Part shown: positions 23,490-34,013 of the stretch, piece by piece
Position numbering within the stretch: position 1 is the first letter of the stretch
Layout: each line of letters begins with the position of its first letter
NCBI GenBank assembly: GCA_037039925.1
Contig: JAXRKP010000568.1
Location: 120,001 to 184,000, forward strand
Reading direction: 5' to 3'
Length of the DNA: 64,000 nucleotides
Source of the DNA: Doris montereyensis
Lineage: Eukaryota; Mollusca; Gastropoda; Nudibranchia; Dorididae
Notes under the pieces: model-generated
Seen by the model: the letters and a program-made list of their open reading frames with translations, nothing else
Database searches by the model: none
Told to the model about the DNA's origin: nothing
Position numbers and translations under genes: made by a program

Positions 23490-24575
23490 AATACAATACA
23501 ATACAAAGGAGCTAGTGGAGTCAAGTCACAGGTGAAAAGGACAATACATTATATACATGAGAACTCCACCAATAAAGACAAAACAAACTACATGTGCTGT
23601 AGTCTTGTTTCCCCCATACTCACACCTCTCTTTCTTTCCTTCTCTCTCGCCTTTTATCACGTACTTATTTTTATATTACTTTTTTGTTTTTTCTAGATCT
23701 GAACCTTCCATTCTCGATTCTTTCCTTTATATTCTTCGTTTCCCCTTCTAGTTATAGGTCTACCACTCATTCTTATTAGTACTAGTAACCGCCTAAATAT
23801 CCGCCGCCTAAATGTCCACAATCGCGGTGACTGGTTTGTTACCGGGCAATTAGAATTGAAATCTTTCGAACTCCGCCCACGGCTCCTTTCTTGATGCCGT
23901 AAGTAGCATGCAATCACCTGGCACTGTTAACAGACCGGGCATGCATCCCGATCAAGGGACAGGGTTTGAACAGTTTTATTACTCCCCTGTCCCGCATTGG
24001 CTGTATCGATATATCATAATATATGATTATGCCTTCGGGTCTTCGTGGCGAGCGATGGCCAACCTGTCTGCGCGCTCAACACCTGAGTGCTAAATACTAA
24101 ATGGTTTCCCCAGGTGTCCCTATTTGAAGTCGCATTACGGTTTTCGAAATGTTAAATCTCTGGACCATACTGAATGAACTCCCTAGGTGATCACCACACC
24201 CCCCCCCCTCCTCCCAACTCCAAATTATTACCCATGACATTATTGACATTGACATTGACATACTTTCGCCTAAATAACCGCTTTCTCTGCTTCCCAAGCA
24301 CCGGGCATTTACTAGGCGATCATTACTGTATCACTATCACCATCTCTTTTCTTTCTTCCTCTTTTCTGTTTTTCTTCTGACATTGACATCACTGTGTGAG
24401 TGTGATGCTGTCATAATAAATGTTTGGATCTATATATTCCTCGTTTGTTGTCTGGCTCAAGGTTGTGGCCTAGACGAGCCGAGTAAGGTCGCCTGGGTTA
24501 CGCCCGAAAGGTCACGCGTTTGTTCTGTCTTTATTGAGTTGGTGGCGTCATTTATTGTCTAATGTCATTTTTCAA
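23490..24575. mobile_element. Degraded relative of the foldback-like element, with a nested MITE
   Basis: The left side (GTGGAGTCAAGTCACAGGTG...AACTCCACCAATAAAGAC) and the right side (CTCGTTTGTTGTCTGG...CACGCGTTTGTTCTGTCTTT) match the two inverted arms of the element at 14600-16745. The interior TCTAGATCTGAACCTTCCA also matches 14836-14870 inverted. The left arm is truncated. The CAGTA-type MITE at 23781-24329 lies inside it. Confidence 0.6.
23781..24329 (-). mobile_element. CAGTA-type MITE, copy 1
   Basis: Inverted ends on the pattern CAGTA..GA(C/T)CGCCTA: one end reads AGTAACCGCCTAAATATCC, and the other, on the minus strand, CAGTAATGATCGCCTAGTA. TA flanks the right end. Its interior is colinear, inverted, with 34021-34450 in HSPD1 intron 1 (shared GGTTGGCCATCGCT-like, GATACAGCCAATGC and GGGATGCATGCCCG blocks). 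TA target sites and CAGT ends suggest the Tc1/mariner-pogo group. Confidence 0.65.
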
Positions 24576-24599
24576 CTTTGACTTGACACCACTGGGACT

Positions 24600-24910
24600 C
24601 AGTATAGTATTAGTAGTATTAGTATAGTAGCCTATTTGGGGAGTTGTGGGTGACGTGTTTTGACACGTTTTATTAGAATATTACTATTAGGCCTACTATT
24701 AGTATTACTATTAGGCCTACTAATTGTTTCATACTACTACACACGTAAACAGAGGCATGGTATGCCCATTATTGTAGGTGGTGAAGTGGTAGTGGTAGTG
24801 CCAGTGTGCCACGATAAAACTGCCACTGCCAGTGTCGTACTACATCATACATGTACTTTAAGACAAGTGATATAAATCATAAAACACGATGTAGTACAAT
24901 GTAATAATAG
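24600..24910. other. Intergenic, no gene seen
   Basis: Short TAGTATTA and GTAGTGGTAGTG runs with no coding signal. Confidence 0.45.
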
Positions 24911-24916
24911 TACAGT

Positions 24917-25147
<231 letters not shown>

Positions 25148-25319
25148 AGTGAGTGAGAGGGTAAAAAGAAAGAGACACAGGGAAAGGGATATAAACACAG
25201 AGAGTAGAGAGGGAGAAAGTAGGGAAATGGAGAGAGAGAGGAGGAAGAGAGGGGAGAGGAGATGGAGAAGAGAGAGACAGACAGAGGAGGGAGAGACGGA
25301 CAGAGACAGAAAAAGAGAA

Positions 25320-25790
25320 CGAGCGCGCAACACACATTAGTGTATCACTAGCGTAGTAGAATTGGTATGTCAGCAGGCACGCATGCGCCACGCCAGTTCT
25401 AGGATGGTACTAGATTAGTGCCTGGCTCCAAAACTATTGTTTTGGTACATGCATAGAAGAGAATACCACGACCTTTGACCCTATTCCGGGAATATTTCTG
25501 TACAATTAACTAAGCTTTATTGGTTCCCATTGCGAGAGGGAATCACAGGAAACAATTGAGAGGCTGGTGTGATGTCACCAGCTGCGAAACCTGATAGTGA
25601 AAGTGAAAGGCCCTATAGAAAAGTTGTAGTGTGAAACTGGAGTGGTGTGACTGTGAGTGTGTGTTGGGTAAAGTAAGTCCATGCGATGGGTGTATTTATT
25701 GCAAACAAATCATAGTAAATTGTATAGTAGTACCTATTTGGTGTATTGCAATTGCAATGATTTACAGGTAGTTCCAGAAGACCAAGCAGA
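25320..25790 (+). mobile_element. Dispersed repeat, about 470 bp, copy A (family 4)
   Basis: Colinear with 62220-62760. Shared blocks include ACGCATGCGCCACGCCAGTT, ACCACGACCTTTGACC, ATTCCGGGAATATTT, TTAACTAAGCTTT, TTGGTTCCCATT, GATGTCACCAGC, GTGAAACTGG-type and TGTGTTGGGTAAAG. Both copies follow a GAC/GA-rich segment and a CGAGCGC motif. Non-coding, class unknown. Confidence 0.75.
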
Positions 25791-26149
25791 ACACGCCCCT
25801 GCATGTAATATTATAATGTATCGTAGTGTCAATTAAACTACTGCAACACATTTATTGTTGACACTCCGAATTGCATCATTTGCTTTGATTTTATCATTTT
25901 AACTTTAAGTTTTACAGAAACATGAAATCGACTTTGCTAGCTGTTTCCAAGAAATTGTAATACATTAATAACAAATATAAGAAGAACAAGTGAATCTATA
26001 CATACATTATGTAATATGTATCGATTTTACTCTCTGTCGAAGTCATTGCCCATGGATGTGTTGTGTACGTGGGTTTCCCCAGATACCCTCATAATGTCAT
26101 TGTCAGTTGAACGTATATCGTTATTAATTATTGTTATCACTTATCAGGG

Positions 26150-26312
<163 letters not shown>

Positions 26313-26335
26313 CAGTTTTCATTCAAACTAAAGAG

Positions 26336-26336
<1 letters not shown>

Positions 26337-26412
<76 letters not shown>
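26337..26412. repeat. (AT)n-(GA)n microsatellite
   Basis: About 46 bases of AT followed directly by about 28 bases of GA. Confidence 0.97.
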
Positions 26413-26416
<4 letters not shown>

Positions 26417-26424
26417 AGAAATCA

Positions 26425-26690
26425 CGACACCACTAATTCAAACCCTGCGACGGGCACAAGCGGTTTTTTTTTACAACCTTGTACAGTACTCTGTCTACTT
26501 TCCTCACCTGACTCAAGTATGAATCCAGCTATAGGCAAAAAAAGATTGTGTCAGAGTGTTAATACGAAGCATCTAACTAACAGGCTGGGGTATTGTATGC
26601 TACCCAGGGAGTTGAGAAGGACATTGAGTGAAATTATGGCATGGTGGGGGATAAATTATGATATCACTCGTATCTTATAGTTGTAGCCTC
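26425..26690 (+). mobile_element. SINE-like repeat (family 1), copy 2
   Basis: Shares the CTAATTCAAACCCTG B-box-like start, CTCACCTGACTCAAGTATGA, GTCAGAGTGTTA, CTAACAGGCTG and CCCAGGGAGTT blocks with the copies at 4985 and 44395. Confidence 0.75.
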
Positions 26691-26699
26691 TGCCTTTGA

Positions 26700-27420
26700 C
26701 TAAAGTTTCTTTTAATTTTTTTTACAAGTAACCCTGATAAACATACTTTTGAAGGTAAATACAGACTTATGGACTCAAATCCCAATACACTACATATGTA
26801 CTATATGTACATCAAAATAAGATCAAAACATGTAAATACAATGTGGTTTTGTTGTGGTCACAAGCATCATTAAAAAAGGAATTAGAAGACAGGGTGAGAA
26901 ATAAGTGTCAATGTCAAAGTACATGAAAAGCAGGAGCTACCACTCAACAGTACATGTGCCAACAGCATCCACCAACACACGTCATCACCTTTTATATTGT
27001 TTTGATTGAATCAAAATCATGACACATTGTACAGACTACTGTGGAAAAGTACACTGTCGCTTATAAATGGTCATCTAGCTCTATTGAAAACCCTTAGATC
27101 TACGTATTGACCAATGTTATTACTACACACTACTACAGGATTACATATATGCTCTCTTCAAGAACAGAGTGAATGCCAGCTAAACCGATCGACTAAAGTA
27201 AAAGATAAGTCTGTCAGCCCAATGATTCGACTGGCAAAGCACACCAGTTAAGTGTGTAAGAGAATATTAAATTAACAGACTATATTGTACAACATTATAC
27301 AGAAACACTCACGGATAAACAATAAAGAGAGGACGCCCTGAGCATTAATGAATGACTCAGCCGAGATACTGTTAAAGAATCAAAGCAGACGCTGACTTAT
27401 ATAATTCATATGAAATGAGT
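26700..27420. other. Flank downstream of HSPE1, no gene seen
   Basis: AT-rich unique sequence beyond the HSPE1 3' UTR. No supported coding frame. Confidence 0.45.
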
Positions 27421-27426
27421 TTTAAT
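27421..27426 (-). terminator. Candidate HSPE1 poly(A) signal (ATTAAA)
   Basis: A variant hexamer on the minus strand about 300 bases past the HSPE1 stop. No canonical AATAAA was seen closer. Weak. Confidence 0.25.
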
Positions 27427-27731
27427 TTTCCTCAAAAAAATCTGCAAATTCATTAAATGTACATGGCAATTTCCGTATATCTGAATAACAACATGGCATA
27501 CTATGTTTGTGTTGATGAATGACATCAATATAAATTGGAAATGAAACCAAAATCACAAACTACTTTCTTTTCAACTTCTCATCACATTACGAAAAACAAG
27601 CTAAACATAATAATAGTATTACATCTCAATGAAAACAATCATATAGGCATACAATTCAGATGCTCTGACAAAATCCACTGCTAAAAGGATTTAGTTCTCT
27701 TGCTTGCACACTCCACACAGCATTGATTCTC

Positions 27732-27781
27732 CTAGTTATCAAATTTCCCCAGCAAGTCGCCATCCCTAAATAAAAATAATC
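27732..27781 (-). CDS. HSPE1: HSPE1 coding exon 4, one base short
   Basis: Acceptor CTTTTCAG then GATTATT. 50 bases are present where 51 are expected. Adding one T to the run at 27772-27776 gives [16 protein letters not shown] and a TAG stop. As written the frame runs on past that stop. Confidence 0.9.
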
Positions 27782-30700
27782 CTGAAAAGAAAAGAAACCA
27801 CAAATTAAATGTGAACACTTAGATCCTGGCTGTTTGTATAGGATATGTATTAATATTATAGCACTTAAGTATCAATTACAGTACAGCCTATATTCCACAA
27901 ACTCCTTGGGACAAGAAAATCATTTATGGAACAAGTATTTTGGTGAATACCATAGGTGTATAAACAGACACTTGACTTAAAGGAACTGTATCTCTTTGAG
28001 GTTGAGATCAGTGATTATATTATACACAAATAGCTTTAGAAAAAAAAAGAAGTTTGGTGTTCTGTCTGAAGGAGCTGACAATACATATTTTATGAGTTCG
28101 GTCATTCATGCTTGAGTAGAAATAAAACATAACTCAATAATGTAAGTACAGCTAAAGACAAAGATGGATTTATAGACTGTATCCTTTCATAAGAGCAGAC
28201 TCATCGACTGTACATCATGCCACTTCATTCTCAATTCCATGGGGAGCATAGAGTACAACTTTCTGTTTGGCACTTCATACTATGTTACAGTACGAAGACC
28301 CTGACAAGATCTCTCTCTACCTACAGCTGGGTATTCATTCACACCTGGATCTAGCGAGGAAAGCATAGTGAACTAGCTTTCCTAAGAGTACAACGCTTTG
28401 GAAAACTACCTGGGCTAGCCATGGGTTTTGCATCAGAGCGTGTCATTACAAATTCACAACAATATGGTTTTGCTGCAACGCCTTCAAAAACAATAGTAAA
28501 AGTAAAATGATGTATAAAATCAGCAACTTACTTGTTCTTCAAAAACAATAGTAAAAGTAAAATGATGTATAAAATCAGCAACTTACTCGTTCTTCAAAAA
28601 CAATAGTAAAAGTAAAATGATGTATAAAATCAGCAACTTACTTGTTCTTCAAAAACAATAGTAAAAGTAAAATGATGTATAAAATCAGCAACTTACTTGT
28701 TCTTCAAAAACAATAGTAAAAGTAAAATGATGTATAAAATCAGCAACTTACTTGTTCTTCAAATACAATAGTAAAAGTAAAATGATGTATAAAATCAGCA
28801 ACTTACTTGTTCTTCCAAAACAACCTTGGTGCCGCCATACTCTGGGAGGAGAACCTTATCACCAACCTTTACACTTGGAGAAATTGTTGCACCATTCTGT
28901 CAAAGTTAACAAAGGTATGAAAATCATTAAAAAACCCATTTTCTTTGAATTCTCAGGTGCAGATGACATAATAATACCATGAAAACACAGTCAACCAAGA
29001 AGTCATTAGAAAAAGAACTGAACAGCAAAATTCAGTACATGACTTAATTGTCAAGTATTAAAGACAAAGATGGATTTATACGCATATCCCTGCAGAAGTA
29101 CAGGCACACAAACTGCAACCTTTATCACAACTCAACATTTCACTGCAACCAGTGACGCCTTGTATTAAATTGATGCGAGTACAATACGATTTAAAGGTCT
29201 TTTTCATACGCCAAACCTGTCCATGCTAGTCGTTAGTTTACACATATATAGATAGTGGCACTGACTGAGGGGGATAGACCAGGACTTGTAGACCTTAGTT
29301 TGGTGATTGAGGAGATTTGACCTCACTCACCAGATGTGGTGAGCTCAGCGTAAATAATTTGAAAACAGTAAGAAGAAAGTTTTGATTTGATTTACACACA
29401 TCCACAACTAAGGTGATCTGAGGGTTTTTGGTAGGATTTTAAATTTTGCCTGGACTGCCCTGTAAACAGCCAAGGGATCTTTAACTCATAGACACCCAAG
29501 GTCTGACACAAGATTATGGCGTGGATACCCCCCAAAAAAGTAGGGTGGTTTAAATTCGGAACTTTTTTTGTTTATCTTTTTCTCTTCATTTTTATAAGTG
29601 TTCATAAGAGATCAAACTTCATATTGGCACCAATAAAAATCGGCTATGTGTCGTTAATTTGTGTGAGTGGGGATGAGTGAAATTGAAAAGCTAAAATCTT
29701 TTTGGGTGGAGACTCCATTCACACAATAATGTGACAATAGACTACTTCCATCAGTAAAAATAGATGAAAACAATGAGCTGGTAAACTAATCAACAGCACT
29801 GCACTGCGGTCTATGCTGTTTCTGACTTGTATTGCTAGTGGTAGTAGTTGTTTTGTAAGTTAGCAAAGAAAATGAGTTAAGTCGAGGCGTGCACTGTCAG
29901 CAGTAAAAAACCCCAACTCTTCACGCTAGAGAGCTCGTTCTGGTATGAAATAGAAGCAGAAGCCTAGAAGATGCTCCTTACCGCAATCGCATATATACGC
30001 AATCTTTTTATAATTATTACCTGGCAATGCTATGATAATTGTACATGGCGTAAGTGTAGCATGATCGCACCTGTGTGACAATGGCAGTCTATGAGTTAAT
30101 GTGCACAAAATGTTGTGATATGCATGCAGGACCTCATTTTTCTTGTCCATCTCCGATGGGACTAGGTGTCGATCCACCTACCTGGACCAAGGTGGTAGAG
30201 GTTGCTTGAAAAAGTTCAAGAAAAGTTTTCAACTGTCGGCGTAAGAAAGATGAAAGCCACACATTAAATTATGAAAGGAAACAACGAGTATCAATCAGCA
30301 GGGCCTGCCAACAAACAAGGGACTTGACAATATATGCAAAAGCCGCTGGCAGGAAAAGGGTATTGCACGGGTTAGAAAGACGCAAACAGGGAGGCATTTT
30401 GAGAATAATTGATCAAGTGCTTGTCTGGACCGACGATAGAAGTTTTCTTGGTGATTTGACCTTCACTGGTGATTCAGGTCTTCACATGTCAGTGCTAGCC
30501 AAAACAGTGACATCAAGACACTAACATAAATATGTTTTTTGCTTGTTCTCGTTTTAAGAAAGAGAAAGAAGAATTGACTGGTTGCGCAGTGGGCTCTAGT
30601 GGCCAGTACCGTTACTCTCTGTTGTTGAGTTATCCACATTCTCATCAAAGGGCTCAATATACTGTCCAATTTCTTTCAATGAAATGTACCCTGACCACCA

Positions 30701-32469
30701 TGTGGTGATCTCAGAGGAAACAGCAAGACAAAAGATAAGTGTAAGAGAAAAGAATAAGAAGTAGGACCTACCACTAGTACTCACCGGTTTGCACACTGTC
30801 CAAGACCTACCACTAGTACTACCGGTTTGCACACTGTCCAAGACCTACCACTAGTACTACCGGTTTGCACACTGTCCAAGACCTACCACTAGTACTACCG
30901 GTTTGCACACTGTCCAAGACCTACCACTAGTACTACCGGTTTGCACACTGTCCAAATTTGAAGTCTTCACCTCTTATAGCAGTTTTAAATTATAGTTTTT
31001 TAATAGATACAAAAAATGCCCAAAACTGGGAGGATGAGTCAGTTTAAATATGCTCAGCAGCAAGAGAGTTAAATGAGCCCCCCCCCCCAACAAAAAACAA
31101 TCTCATTGGGTTTAAATGACAAAAGATAAAGTGAAGCATTGTAGCAAAAATATAATTGCTTGTGAAAAATTCATTTTACCTCCCCTCTTGCTCCTGGTCC
31201 AACTGCGACAATTGTGGCTTCCACAACTTTTCCTTGAGCTCTTTCTGGAATAATAATACCTCCCTTGGTCTTGACCTCGGGCAACAATCTTTCCACAAGG
31301 ACACGATCAAACATGGGCAAGAATCTCTTGAAAGCTTGAGCCTAAAAATAAAATAAAATAAAAACAGAAACCCCCTCCCCAAAATCAATAAAAAAATCAC
31401 ATGACAAATTCTAAAAAAAAACAACCCTTAAAATCTGAACAGATGTGCTGATTTGTTCTCCTTTTATTTGTACCGATACTCCAGAAATTTGGGACCTGAA
31501 CATCCACTTTTGGAGCAAGTTACCACAATATAGAAAATTAATGCTTCGATTTACAAAACACTAAGCAGCTCGAGACAGTCTAACAGGTCCGTTGACTGCA
31601 CATCAAAGCAACCCAGAGCGACTTTACTAACACCGCTACAGCTATTCAATTTAGCCGTTTTATCTGTCTGTCTTTTTTTCCACCCTCTCTTCGTCTTCGA
31701 GCGTGATGTAAATTGCGTGTAAGCGAGAAACCTGAGGCACAAGTCACAGAGAGAGAGAGATCGAGATTGGACCGTGATGAACAGCATCATAGTGTTCTGT
31801 GCCCCGTAAAATCCCCCCTTCAACCTTTGTTACATAATAATAAATAGGGACTCTGATCATGGATTAAAGTTAATCCAGATAAATTGCTCAGGTGTTTGGT
31901 TTATCGAGACCCTACTGTACTTGTTGTTGCAAGTATGATGAACATAATACTTGTATTGCATGTCACTTTGACCACAGCCAATGGCATCGGAGTTAAAGAG
32001 CATTCATCTCTAGCAAAAAATCAACCCCATCAGAAATCCAGATCAATTCGCTAACCATAGATCTAGATTCTAGATCTATCTTTAGTAATATATCTAGATC
32101 TAGATTCTAGATCTAGTTAGCCTTCTATTAGATCCATAGTTCCTGGCAAGTTTTATATTTTGATGTTTAGGATCTAGATCTAGATCTTTAAGCTGTTCAT
32201 CGAATATTGACCTACCATACCCGAACCCCTGACCCACGGTTTTTCACGATACGACTCACGAGTCGCCTTTTATTCAAAGTCAAAGAGAGTGCAACTCCAC
32301 GTGCCGGTGAAGGAGAAATAATGGTCTGCTTAGAATCTAGATATGGCTACGGCTTTAGTTCGTTTATGTACACTTCTCAACACAAAACAAAGACCATTAT
32401 GAAATGTATACATTCTGCAAATAGGTTTAAGTTCTTATCAAATGTGAATCGGGGTTGACAACATACCAT
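27732..32469 (-). CDS. HSPE1: HSPE1, mitochondrial 10-kDa heat shock protein (Hsp10/Cpn10)
   Basis: Four coding exons: 32467-32469, 31180-31341, 28807-28896 and 27732-27781. Hsp10 forms the heptameric lid on Hsp60 in the mitochondrial matrix and drives release of substrate into the folding cage. Exon 2 holds the N-terminal [15 protein letters not shown] strand and the mobile loop ([18 protein letters not shown]) that docks on Hsp60. Exon 3 has the [17 protein letters not shown] core, and exon 4 the C terminus ([12 protein letters not shown]). The reconstructed length is 101 residues against 102 in human. The ATG is the last codon of exon 1, as in vertebrate HSPE1, and there is no cleavable presequence, as expected for this protein. 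Exon 4 lacks one T in a run (27772-27776), shifting the frame as given. It is divergently paired with HSPD1. Confidence 0.95.
28484..28815 (-). repeat. 55-bp tandem repeat spanning the HSPE1 exon 3 donor
   Basis: Six copies at exact 55-base spacing. On the minus strand each contains GAAGAACAAGTAAGTTGC, that is the last 9 exon bases plus a full 5' splice site. Donor hexamers lie at 28801 (authentic), 28746, 28691, 28636, 28581 (GAGTAAGT variant) and 28526. Confidence 0.96.
28807..28896 (-). CDS. HSPE1: HSPE1 coding exon 3
   Basis: 30 codons, acceptor TTGACAG and donor GTAAGT, ending in VVLEEQ. The last 9 bases of the exon plus the donor are the first unit of a six-copy 55-bp tandem repeat extending into the intron. 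Confidence 0.95.
29378..30110 (+). mobile_element. Dispersed repeat, copy B (family 3), in HSPE1 intron 2
   Basis: Colinear with 8844-9530. See the shared blocks listed there, for example CACATCCACAACTAAGGTGA, CTAGAGAGCTCGTTC and ACCGCAATCGCATATA. Confidence 0.75.
30640..30775 (-). mobile_element. GAGATCACC repeat (family 2) in HSPE1 intron 2
   Basis: On the minus strand: GGTAGGTCCTACTTCTTATT, CTTGCTGTTTCCTCTGAG, ATCACCACATGGTGGTC and TACATTTCATTGAAAG. It is in the sense orientation relative to HSPE1. Confidence 0.75.
30745..30957. repeat. 38-bp minisatellite in HSPE1 intron 2
   Basis: About 5.5 copies of a unit beginning CCACTAGTACTACCGGTTTG and containing CACACTGTCCAAGACCTA. The array begins inside the 5' end of the family 2 repeat (ACCTACCACTAGTAC), so the unit partly derives from it. 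Confidence 0.93.
31180..31341 (-). CDS. HSPE1: HSPE1 coding exon 2
   Basis: 54 codons, phase 0 on both sides, acceptor TTTTTAG and donor GTAAAA. It carries the mobile loop and the first half of the beta barrel. Confidence 0.96.
32467..32469 (-). CDS. HSPE1: HSPE1 coding exon 1 (initiator ATG only)
   Basis: GGGACAATG is followed directly by the donor GTATGT. Joined to exon 2 it gives MAQAFKRF, colinear with Hsp10 starts. The exon's 5' UTR would extend right to about 32607. Confidence 0.88.
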
Positions 32470-32636
32470 TGTCCCTTCTTTTTGTGAAATCTTTCGTTGA
32501 AATTCTCGATCAAGGTGCCCCTGTGAATACAAACTGTGACCGAACCCACCTAGCAGTCGGTAAATTCTAGAAACACATGTGTGACATAATTCTCTACCGC
32601 GCATGACCAGTGACCTACTAGAGGTTAAGGTGTGCG

Positions 32637-32644
32637 TTTATAAA
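32637..32644. promoter_or_regulatory. Palindromic TATA box TTTATAAA
   Basis: Reads TATAAA on either strand. Position relative to the heat shock element and the HSPE1 ATG favours use by HSPE1. Confidence 0.45.
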
Positions 32645-32671
32645 GACGAAGAACCAAAGTAAAATCAATGT

Positions 32672-32684
32672 TTCTTGAATATTT
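32672..32684. promoter_or_regulatory. Candidate heat shock element
   Basis: TTCTTGAATATTT is two perfect nTTCnn/GAA pentamers plus a third with one mismatch. It lies about 30 bases upstream of the minus-strand TATA box. Confidence 0.5.
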
Positions 32685-33845
32685 GCTTTTACTATCAGTA
32701 AAAACGTATTTTTAAAATTGTTCTAAATTAATTCGTATCTGTTGCGATTATAATAACTGATATTATCAATAAAATAAGATAACAATTACTTTGACTTACT
32801 GTATGTCCTTTGTTCAGTCCAGTGACCCGACTGACGACATCGTCGAGTTTCAAGGTCTTGCCTGTTGCAGAAAGCCCGAGAAGGTTGAAGGAACTGGCTG
32901 TGTGGTGAACCGGCGTGCTTTATCATAATATTGAAACAAAAGTTTGTTCATTATCCACGGTCACCTCAAGTCCTGCGGACAATATGTAAGTTCAAAAACT
33001 TTCATATTATTGAATATTTGTTAGCAATACTTAATTACAGAATTAAAAAAGGTCAGCCTCTTGTTAATTGTTAGGAAGTTGTCTTGGACCTTTCTCACAC
33101 GTGTTCTGCTTCGGCATGGCCATGACGCTACAAGAGAAGTAGATTCTAAATCTGGCTTTTAGATCTACATAGTAGATTATAAAATCGAAGGGCGTTACAA
33201 AGTGAGAAAACACGTTTTAATTTAATAGCTTTTTATTTATATTATGCGGAGGTCTAATTGATGTCCCTGGAAAACATCACATGGATTATGGAAGGATATT
33301 TAAAAAAAAGATTAGATCTAGATCTAGGCCTATAGGTCAAAACGTGGAACTTAGAATCTAATTTAACCTTGGGTTTGGTGGGAAAGGGGTTGGGGGAGCC
33401 TGTAATGATTATGATAAATTTTACAAATGGGAAATCTGGGTAATATACACTTTAGCAGCAGATTCTAGATCTCTAGGTCAAATTTGCACTTGTTCAACTT
33501 GACTTAGATCTAGATTTGCATTTATAGGTGAGATGTCAATTTGTTGAGCGTTGAACTTTTGAACTGCTTGTGTTTAAATGGACTATCCGTTGTCTTGGGT
33601 ATCTCACCATGTCAGATTACATGTCTGTCACGAAAAGCTGCTGTAACTGAAAATAAGCAAACTCTCAAAAATGACATAACATCCCCCCCCCATTAATAGC
33701 TGTACTGACATTGTAGCTGCAGTGCCATTAGACCACTCCATGCGAATTTCTGGTACAAAATTTCAGATTTCTTGACTGCCAAATGTAAACTATAATGAAC
33801 ACTGCATTATTTTATATATTCCCTCCGTCCATTTTCAGCAGCAGT

Positions 33846-34013
33846 ATGTATCGCCTTCCAAGCATTTTCCGATCATCAGCTGCAAAGAAATTAATGCCAG
33901 CTTTGACGAGATGTTATGCCAAAGACATTAAATTTGGTGCCGATGCTAGAGTACTGATGTTGCAAGGTGTTGATGTACTGTCTGATGCTGTTGCAGTTAC
34001 AATGGGACCAAAA
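33846..34013 (+). CDS. HSPD1: HSPD1 coding exon 1 (mRNA exon 2)
   Basis: 56 codons from the start ATG, holding the presequence and the mature N terminus to VAVTMGPK. Acceptor at 33838, donor GTAAGT. A MITE begins 7 bases after the exon end. Confidence 0.96.

Larger units (their letters stand above)
32465..32990. promoter_or_regulatory. Shared divergent control region of HSPE1 and HSPD1
   Basis: About 500 bases separate the HSPE1 ATG (minus) from a strong donor GTAAGT at 32986 that probably ends the untranslated first exon of HSPD1 (plus). A heat-shock-element-like run, TTC..GAA..TTT, is at 32672-32684. A second perfect dimer, TTCTAGAA, is at 32565-32572. TTTATAAA at 32637-32644 reads as a TATA box on both strands and is correctly spaced for HSPE1 (start near 32607). 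Heat-inducible co-expression of the pair is known in other animals. The sites here are inferred. Confidence 0.7.

Noticed and set aside
33795..33845. Upstream ATG extending HSPD1 by 17 codons
   Set aside because: The extension crosses a clear 3' splice site (CATTTTCAG ending at 33838). The shorter start gives a normal mitochondrial presequence.
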